Assembly: GCF_022605725.1 (NCBI RefSeq)
Contig: NC_065546.1
Coordinates: 41,474,227 to 41,538,226 of the forward strand
DNA from: Anthonomus grandis grandis
Taxonomy: Eukaryota; Arthropoda; Insecta; Coleoptera; Curculionidae
Length of the DNA: 64,000 nt
Direction: 5' to 3'
In this document: positions 61,501-64,000 of the stretch, piece by piece
Layout of the letters: the number at the start of each line of letters is the position of its first letter
Numbering within the stretch: position 1 is the stretch's first letter
Made by a program: the position numbers and the translations under genes
Notes under the pieces: model-generated
The model's database searches: none
The model's input: the letters and a program-made list of their open reading frames with translations, nothing else
Told to the model about the DNA's origin: nothing

Positions 61501-63021
61501 ATGAAGCCTCACAAGAGACAGTATTTTTAATAGTAGGAATAGCCATGTTTAGGACAGAAAATCAAAACAGGAAAGAAAATCCTTATGCAATTTTTCCAAG
61601 AAAACATCAGAATCGTTGGTCTGTCAACATATGGGCAGGCATTGTTGATGATTATTTAATTGGGCCATACCGAAAGTTCTACCGGAATGGTTAACAGGAC
61701 CTATTTATCTGCATTTCTTGGAGGAAGTTCTTCCAGAACTCCTTGAAAATGTTCCACTAAACGTTAGACAGCAAATGTGGTTTCAGCATGATCGAGCGCC
61801 GGCTCACTTTGCTGTACAAGTACGCGAGTATTTGGTTCAGCGGTTTGGGCACCGTTGGATTGCCAGAGGTGGAGCAGTTTCTTGGCCTCCTAGGTCACCC
61901 GATTTAACGTCGCTCGACATGTAAAGTCTTTAGTCTACGAAACTCCAGTAGAATCAGAGCTAGACTTAATTGGATAAATAACAGCAGCATTTGAAATCAT
62001 TCAAAACAAGGATCAAATTTTTCGTGTAGTCCGCCGAAATCATGTGCGGCGTTTAAATCGGTGGATTGAGGTTGGAGGAAGACATTTTGAACAATTATTG
62101 TGATGGTATCATATACAAAAGCTAAAAATAAATGCATCAGATCCTATTTAGGTAATTAATATTTTTCCTAAATTTAAACGCGTCTTAGGGCCGTAGTGGC
62201 GTAGTAACACATTTCCGGACATGGGTTCCTATACTCAAATGGATTCTACTGTTGCAGTGAACAACCCGTAGAAGTTTGATCCCCTAGTTCTGAAACACCG
62301 TGTACTAAACTAGGTAAACCTTTTAAAATATTTTTTAAAGAACTTGATTTGTAGGTCATTTTGTAAGAAAATCAATTTAACATGATGTTTTGAAGGCACT
62401 TTGGATTCCTAAATCAGCTCAAAATAAACAAATACAAATCAAAGCATCTCAAGATATGCACATAGCGGTGGGATTAATCCAACAAGAGTTCACGCAGACT
62501 GCACTTTTTAATGTTGATGTTACGCCTTTAGACTGGGAAGATTGGACCTGAGGCCAGTGTGTTTTGTTCTCATAAAATCCCTGCATAATTTTGTTATTTC
62601 TTTTTGGGATAATGCAAATGGTTTGTTGCTACAATTTTTTTTTGAGATACGGAAATGTGCCTTAAGATATATACATGTGATTCTTTTAGGTCTTTGTTTA
62701 AGCAAGAAAAGATTCCCATTCATGATGAGTTGCTTTTTATATTGGATATTTGACTTTCACTAATATAGCCTATATGTAATTCTCTAACAGCATCCCTGGT
62801 GCTTTTATGTCCTCGCCTTATAAAAAATTTCAAACCAGAACTAAAATTACCTTTTCTCCAAGTCGCAAATCCCAAATAATGATATGCTCACAAGCTCCAA
62901 CAGCTACAAAACGACCAATTTGCCCTTGCAAGGTAACAAAAACGGCATTGCAGTTTTGGCTACTTATAATATTGAAGGTGCCTGCCGGAATGTATCGCAA
63001 ATAATCCTTCGTTAGCCCCAT
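40508..63021 (-). CDS. Wdr3: WDR3 / Utp12 (Dip2), SSU processome UTP-B subunit, 940 aa, 14 exons
   Basis: Exons on the minus strand: 63021-62851, 60033-59824, 59769-59572, 59487-59311, 59254-59055, 58993-58771, 58715-58549, 58421-58262, 58060-57833, 57500-57231, 54177-53938, 47770-47583, 47522-47300, 40675-40508. Phases agree at all junctions. The start MGLTKDYLRYIPAG and blocks ACEHIIIWDLR, GHKSEVTTLAYD, DFGDCHKSIFAHDD and GKDGKVKQWDADKY match metazoan WDR3. There are two tandem WD40 propellers (about residues 1-740), a Lys-rich break near 310-320, and the C-terminal Utp12 domain (LEEGLLILPFHAV, CKVAMFLLRLHH, GLQFLQREIEVKEG), ending in a basic tail. The protein joins the U3 snoRNP/UTP-B complex in the nucleolus for 18S pre-rRNA processing. 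Human WDR3 is 943 aa. Four introns of 2.8-6.6 kb are filled with transposons; the other nine are 54-332 bp. Confidence 0.96.
40757..43278 (-). mobile_element. mariner-type transposon, 2522 bp, about 550-600-bp inverted arms
   Basis: The left end is TACAGGGTCCTGCAACAGTG at 40757; the right end is CACTGTTGCAGGACCCTGTA finishing at 43278. The arms run to about 41304 and from about 42673. Inside each arm are further TACAGGGTG-type motifs: ATACAGGGTGCATTAAA near 40854, and a short block bounded by ATACAGGGTGTTCG and GGAACATCCTGTA near 41122-41205, both mirrored on the right. The arms therefore look like nested or layered element ends. A broken minus-strand transposase fills the centre. It lies in the last intron of Wdr3. 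Confidence 0.85.
41345..42424 (-). pseudogene. mariner-like transposase relic
   Basis: An open N-terminal piece (42424-42179) reads MHFSKDELVDVIFVLGESE, NCLLAFRMYGARYPDRRCP, then LLERFVETGRVCYPKQDR, typical of this transposase group. Downstream pieces give EDPHLSQSNIGAAVGISE, RSVQRILKRNHFHPY, FCTWSRNRLQNDPTFF and VLFTDEATFHKNGSVNRHN (first Asp). The later half is recognisable only in short runs with several stops. Inactive. Confidence 0.75.
43279..44640. other. Wdr3 last-intron sequence of unknown origin
   Basis: No frame is supported. A moderately GC-richer segment at 43740-44090 (GGCTAGCCTCATCGGGG, then CACTCGACAACGTGTACTG) resembles repeat or LTR-type sequence, but I found no duplicate or inverted partner in this window. 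Confidence 0.35.
44690..46985 (+). mobile_element. LINE of jockey/CR1 type, 5'-truncated, with (ATT)n tail
   Basis: Plus-strand coding pieces in order: KAPWLNDEIRLLK, MRDKSWQKYRKTRSDADH, SLATIDEIHSALHNIRTNA with GTDQINAKMLK, TLSKIFERILYNQIF, LPDNQCGFRENFSTVSA, NILVLLDFSKAFDT, SGVPQGAVLSPLLF, AYADDTQIY (RT catalytic site). Right after YADD the frame jumps to NACCRLIYGIRKHDHIT, so the RT thumb region has been deleted. The protein ends at 46428. The 3' end is an ATT run at about 46970-46985 just after AATAAAAGACG. Frameshifts near 45465 and 45700 make it inactive. Confidence 0.8.
45694..46428 (+). pseudogene. LINE ORF2 C-terminal half (RT palm plus C-terminal domain, internal deletion)
   Basis: 244 open residues: LLLAKLKYYGFDADSVQL (RT), SGVPQGAVLSPLLF, AYADDTQIYVLSHF, then after a deletion FIYGPCFTALDKQKIQRVP and ESNWLNIESRRKLHLSNF, ending FLFNQQTHHE. 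The FxDD active site is present, but roughly 150 residues usually found between YADD and the C-terminal block are missing. Upstream ORF2 residues lie in other frames from 44690. Confidence 0.75.
46986..47066. repeat. Inverted repeat with GACGCGTTTCGG loop, downstream of the LINE tail
   Basis: CACAATCTTTATTTCAAG (46986) and CTTGAAATAAAGATTGTG (47051) form an 18-bp stem around a loop containing CGACGCGTTTCGGTTG. The GCGTTTCGG-type core resembles terminal sequence of Penelope-like elements, so this may be a solo terminus. Confidence 0.5.
47821..50155 (+). mobile_element. Tc1/mariner-type transposon with LDETW transposase, about 2.33 kb
   Basis: The left terminus from 47821 (TATAGTTTCCCAAACTTACT) continues TGAAGCAGCAAAAA. 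The right terminus is its inverse (TTTTTGCTGCTTCAAGTAAG then TTTGGGAACACTATA), ending near 50155. About 32 bp of inverted repeat with TA at the borders. The centre (48511-49510) encodes a broken DDE transposase of a type different from the DD41D copies. It lies in Wdr3 intron 47771-53937. Confidence 0.75.
48511..49508 (+). pseudogene. DDE transposase relic (LDETW family)
   Basis: The N-terminal piece (MSTIYRIIKAGDVV ... RRIVDLRQEYLRSIKSY) leads, after a frameshift near 48870, to YLDETWFNTHDVVKYGW (first Asp) and ITHAGSKDGFIQNAVLVSA. Near 49115 comes SIIVTDNASI (second Asp). The C-terminal piece reads GRSHGHTVLRLPSYYRVF, then NLIKIAKGTIKK, where the normal FNPIE glutamate is replaced by Lys. 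Several lesions; inactive. The family (YLDETW / DNA.YH / HxVLRLPPYxC.xNPIE) is common in insect genomes. Confidence 0.7.
50195..50760 (+). pseudogene. LINE reverse-transcriptase fragment 1
   Basis: The plus strand reads FSEVNHALLLRKLKHSEIS (RT domain A continuing), then a CPKDC/GLHCGP block replacing the usual GVPQGSVLGP, then SDLNVFVLNTLNT and VDVVFDQKLNFHDHINAIC, the late RT block. The YADD segment is deleted. Antisense to Wdr3. Confidence 0.55.
50930..51480 (+). pseudogene. LINE reverse-transcriptase fragment 2
   Basis: The plus strand reads LTLLNFSKEFDTLEHNLL, LSKLHYFGFSPSSVKLFQ, SYFYNRCCYVVVKN and a degraded SGFSQGSILSPLLFSMYL block near 51135-51185. Different copy from fragment 1, since domain A is present in both. 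Confidence 0.6.
51569..51718 (+). pseudogene. 5S rRNA-derived sequence with a 32-bp insertion in the internal promoter region
   Basis: AATATACCGGTCCTTGTC (about 51598-51615) corresponds to the 5S loop region that usually reads AATACACCGGTTCTCGTC. TACTTGGATGGGTGACC (51644-51660) is identical to insect 5S. After an extra 32 bp, GCTTGGGAACACCACGTGCT (51693-51712) and GTTGT match the 5S 3' end. Because box C is followed by ATCCAAGTACC, a 13-bp perfect stem forms around it (51642-51654 with 51659-51671). Either a 5S pseudogene or the head of a 5S-type SINE. Confidence 0.7.
51719..52714. other. Wdr3 intron sequence of unknown origin
   Basis: A moderately GC-rich patch at 52430-52560 stands out (GCCTCTGACCCAAAGCCTGC, then CACCGCGGTGCTCC) and gives a 107-residue open frame with no recognisable domain. 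It could be the tail of a SINE or LINE following the 5S-like sequence. Confidence 0.3.
52715..53730 (+). mobile_element. Penelope-like retroelement relic with GIY-YIG C-terminal segment
   Basis: Inverted ends: ACTACTTCAGACGATCAATT with TTTTGTCGACGTTTC (52725-52763) and its inverse GAAACATCGACAAAAC with AATTAATCGTCTGAAGTAGT (53679-53720). Such GACGTTTCGA-type inverted termini are typical of Penelope-like elements. Between them, plus-strand 52801-53060 reads CECDGVHIRQTSTYLNTRI, KTALAEHFNIH and FYLDSKIIKRDSE, then KTKKHPSSINKKQDVDNLS. This is the order of the GIY-YIG endonuclease end of such elements, with the usual VYIGQT changed to VHIRQT. RT is missing, so the copy is 5'-truncated and decayed. 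Confidence 0.65.
54178..55180. other. Wdr3 intron 10, AT-rich part
   Basis: No feature is supported here apart from short LNLNLINPN-type codon repeats near 54660-54720, which reflect AAC/TTA-rich sequence, not a gene. Confidence 0.35.
55255..55544. repeat. Second copy of the CCCTTAATAAC repeat family
   Basis: 55321-55410 (CAACCGATTTAATTTT, then TGAATAGATATTTTAATGT and CCATTTGACATATCAAAGTG) matches 23420-23520. 55498-55544 (GAAGTTATTAAGGGTTG then TTTTGAAATGAAAGCACTG) matches 24434-24480, and the order and orientation are the same. It is a deletion derivative of the element at 21871-24480. Confidence 0.65.
55999..56960. mobile_element. Palindromic MITE, 962 bp, TACAGGGTGG ends
   Basis: The left end is TACAGGGTGGCCAGATAAGA at 55999; the right end is TCTTATCTGGCCACCCTGTA finishing at 56960, a perfect 20-bp match in inverse. 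Inverted arms extend about 245 bp (to about 56253 and from about 56717) and include CAAGATGGTCGCCAGGGG / GCCCCCTGGCGACCATCTTG. The centre has no transposase. It lies in Wdr3 intron 10. Confidence 0.9.
60208..60309 (-). CDS. 33-codon basic ORF downstream of the TATA/Inr promoter in the insert
   Basis: The ATG at 60309 is the first after the initiator. The product begins MRPSKRKIGAYKRYKNSS and stays basic to a TAA at 60210-60208. About one third of the residues are Lys or Arg. It stops within 6 bases of the insertion edge, so it may be a truncated longer frame. No family recognised. Confidence 0.3.
   Translation of the reverse strand: MRPSKRKIGAYKRYKNSSRNRQELKLLVRTMSG
60350..60385 (-). promoter_or_regulatory. 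TATA box and initiator inside the nested insertion
   Basis: On the minus strand TATAAATA (60385-60378) is followed 28-32 bases later by CAGTCAGTTC, containing the arthropod initiator TCAGTT (60355-60350). The spacing is correct for a focused RNA polymerase II start. Confidence 0.6.
60517..60750 (-). pseudogene. 3' end of an unidentified ORF carried by the insertion
   Basis: From the insertion junction the frame reads RKYADALKREPALGPVF, then FTLLSLPEDEINSKIDKL with heptad-like Leu/Ile spacing, ending KLTSNPAFKLLLQ at 60517. Codon third positions are mixed and the frame is open without lesions, unlike the surrounding relics. The frame also runs on by chance into the transposon arm (beginning MGSYTQMDSSVALNN), so the apparent ATG at 60804 is not its true start. 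Family unknown. Confidence 0.45.
61013..62103 (+). pseudogene. mariner-like transposase relic (DD41D)
   Basis: The N-terminal piece (61013-61267) reads MENFTNQELADMDLAYRAT, then ASRLYHERYPERQHPGYKK. Later pieces: QVTNFILRYVFWTDEAS-like block near 61480-61510 (first Asp), RKHQNRWSVNIWAGI near 61600-61640, YLHFLEEVLPELLENV, WFQHDRAPAHFAVQVREYL (second Asp), WPPRSPDLTSLDM (third Asp) with 41 residues between the last two. The end reads HVRRLNRWIEVGGRHFEQLL. At least three frame breaks; inactive. Confidence 0.8.
62305..62850. other. Wdr3 intron 1, part next to exon 1
   Basis: AT-rich intronic sequence with no supported element; it ends (minus-strand donor GTAATT) at 62850. Confidence 0.45.
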
Positions 63022-63258
63022 ATTATAAAAATTAAATGCTTTTACATGATAAAATTGAAAAAAAAAACACAATTGAGAGGATAATCCAAATATAACCTAA
63101 CAAAAAACACGCAAGAAAAAAGTGAGGTTAGGAAATAAAATGGGAGTTGCTAATGACACGCTATGCCGCACAATACAATACATTAACCGATTCCAAGCGG
63201 TCTATCGGTAATTACCGTTCCTAAATGGTATTAACCAAACACGTCCAAGCGGCTATAG
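63022..63258 (-). promoter_or_regulatory. Wdr3: Wdr3 upstream region
   Basis: Between the Wdr3 ATG and the presumed transposon end at about 63262 there are only 240 bases, which must hold the 5' UTR and at least the proximal promoter. They include poly-T, AACCTAACAAAAAAC and GAGGTTAGG motifs but no clear TATA box or initiator. Confidence 0.4.
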
Positions 63259-63261
63259 TTA

Positions 63262-63700
63262 AGCCGGGCGTCCACCGAAAGCGGTGCTGTGCTGTGCTGG
63301 GTGGAGCGGCGTTGAGCGGTGCTGGGTTGCCAATGCATTCTTATGAAGTACCGTCCACTAAAGCTGGGGCGCTGTGCGGCGAGACAAGCTATGTCGTGCG
63401 GGGCCGCATGACTTCGCTTTGTGTTCGATTGACGCTGTGCGGAGACGGGCAAACTCGTTTTGTTTTTTTTTTATTAATTACGATAAAAATGGAACAATTC
63501 ATTGAAACTGTGAGATTAAATCCTTGCCTATGGAAAGTAGATGAAAAGAACTATAAAAGTCAAGACGCACGTGATATTGTCTGGGAAGAAGTCTCAAAAA
63601 AGTGCAATATAACAGACGGTAAGTTTAAATAAATAAAATTAAAATCACACAAATTCACACAGAATTAAAAATTAAAAACAAAATTAAACACAAAATTAAA
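63262..63700 (+). mobile_element. Probable left end of a PIF/Harbinger-like element
   Basis: After GTTAA (a TTA/TAA-type target site) the sequence turns abruptly GC-rich: GCCGGGCGTCCACCGAAAGC, with GCGGTGCTG-type subterminal repeats over about 190 bp, including TTGCCAATGCATTCTTATG and ACCGTCCACTAAAGC. This layout resembles Harbinger-type ends I know from insects. It is followed by a MADF-domain exon. The right end and a transposase gene lie outside the window, so the assignment is tentative. Confidence 0.45.
63489..63618 (+). CDS. First exon of a MADF-domain protein (partial)
   Basis: ATG at 63489 (AAAAATGGAAC) opens MEQFIETVRLNPCLWKVDE and continues DARDIVWEEVSKKCNITDG to the donor GGTAAGTTT (GT at 63619-63620). 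The pattern F...V..NP.LWK..E.NYK....A...W.EVSKKC is the first half of a MADF (Myb/SANT-like, Adf-1) DNA-binding domain, and splitting after this position is usual for such genes. MADF proteins are host regulators or, in PIF/Harbinger elements, the accessory Myb-like protein. The adjacent GC-rich repeat favours the second. Confidence 0.65.
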
Positions 63701-64000
63701 AAATCACACAGATTGGTCCGAAAAAGTTAAGATAGAAAAATGAACTTTATTTCACTCCATCTTTTAACAGAATTAGCTCTAGAGTCCCATAAAGTCGTAA
63801 AAGTCACTATATTATTTATTTGGCATCCTGTATTTTAAAAACAGTTGGATAAAGATAAAAGTGTGATACATTAAAGTTTTTAGAATCTAGTGTGAAATGT
63901 GAAATCCAAAAAAGTAACAATATTAGGCTGTTTCATTCAAAATAAGCGAGTAGGGGTGTAGTTTACAGTAGTGTGGTTACGTAAAACACCCTGTATACCT
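63701..64000. repeat. Two further MITE-type termini near the window edge
   Basis: GGCATCCTGTA (ending about 63833) and AAACACCCTGTATA (63985-63998) are right-hand ends of the TACAGGGTG type. Their left partners were not found in the window, so the elements are solo ends or the matching sides are diverged. Confidence 0.4.

Larger units (their letters stand above)
60157..62304 (+). mobile_element. mariner-type transposon with TACAGGGTG ends, carrying a nested insertion
   Basis: The left end is TACAGGGTGTTTCAGAACTA at 60157; the right end is TAGTTCTGAAACACCGTGTA finishing at 62304. Subterminal blocks are mirrored: GGGTTGTTCAGTGCAAC, ATGTCCGGAAATG and CTACGGCCCTAAGACGCG near 60760-60850 against their inverses at 62190-62270. 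A 549-bp insertion interrupts the left arm. The transposase relic is at 61013-62103. Without the insert the element is about 1.58 kb. It fills Wdr3 intron 1. Confidence 0.85.

Noticed and set aside
63231..63452. Long open frames on both strands in the GC-rich block
   Set aside because: Open frames result from high GC and repeated GCGGTG units; no domain is visible and the block looks like a transposon end.

Overview
The window looks like insect genomic DNA, very AT-rich. Short spliced host genes sit in a sea of Tc1/mariner (IS630-type) relics, LINE fragments and palindromic MITEs. A beetle is my best guess, from the abundance of mariner-type copies with about 41 residues between the second and third catalytic Asp, but I cannot prove the order from sequence alone. 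Nothing bacterial or plasmid-like is present, and I saw no CRISPR array or convincing tRNA.

Three host genes can be assembled with consistent splice phases. (1) 16307-20388 (+), eight exons, 519 aa: a MAP10-N-terminal-like / DUF4776-like insect protein with a Lys/Gly-rich tail. (2) 32528-39594 (+), eight coding exons, 469 aa: an SLC36-type proton-coupled amino acid transporter. Its ATG is the last codon of a leader exon, and a GC-rich candidate promoter lies about 7 kb upstream. (3) 63021-40508 (-), fourteen exons, 940 aa: Wdr3 (Utp12/Dip2), a UTP-B subunit of the SSU processome. Its last exon lies 6.6 kb from the rest, and the gene ends tail-to-tail with the transporter. A possible terminal exon of another gene (3214-3506, +) and a MADF first exon (63489-63618, +) are partial.

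Layout. 1-974: a repeat-encoded ORF relic. 974-2755: mariner copy A. 3214-3825: orphan terminal exon. 5354-6218: palindromic MITE. 6690-8270: LINE relic (-). 8369-9954: mariner copy B. 10675-11266: MITE deleted from such an element. 14440-14920: transposase relic. 15430-16140: diverged AATGCCTG repeat. 16.3-20.4 kb: gene 1, with a transposase relic in its long intron. 20.86-21.75 kb: LINE relic. 21.87-24.47 kb: inverted-repeat element with nested relics. 25.0-25.4 kb: candidate promoter. 27-28 kb: a two-copy tandem duplication. 32.5-39.6 kb: gene 2, with a nearly intact transposon in its last intron. 40.5-63.0 kb: Wdr3, whose long introns hold a 2.5-kb palindromic transposon, a jockey/CR1-like LINE, a DETW-type Tc1-like element, LINE pieces, a 5S rRNA-derived sequence, a Penelope-like relic, a 962-bp MITE, and a mariner carrying an unusual 549-bp insertion with its own TATA/Inr promoter. 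63.26 kb to the end: probable PIF/Harbinger-like left end with a MADF ORF, then two more MITE termini.

The recurring theme is the terminus TACAGGG at a TA dinucleotide. It bounds at least five elements here, some with transposase and some without, which suggests cross-mobilised families. The most unusual single object is the 549-bp insert at 60203-60751.
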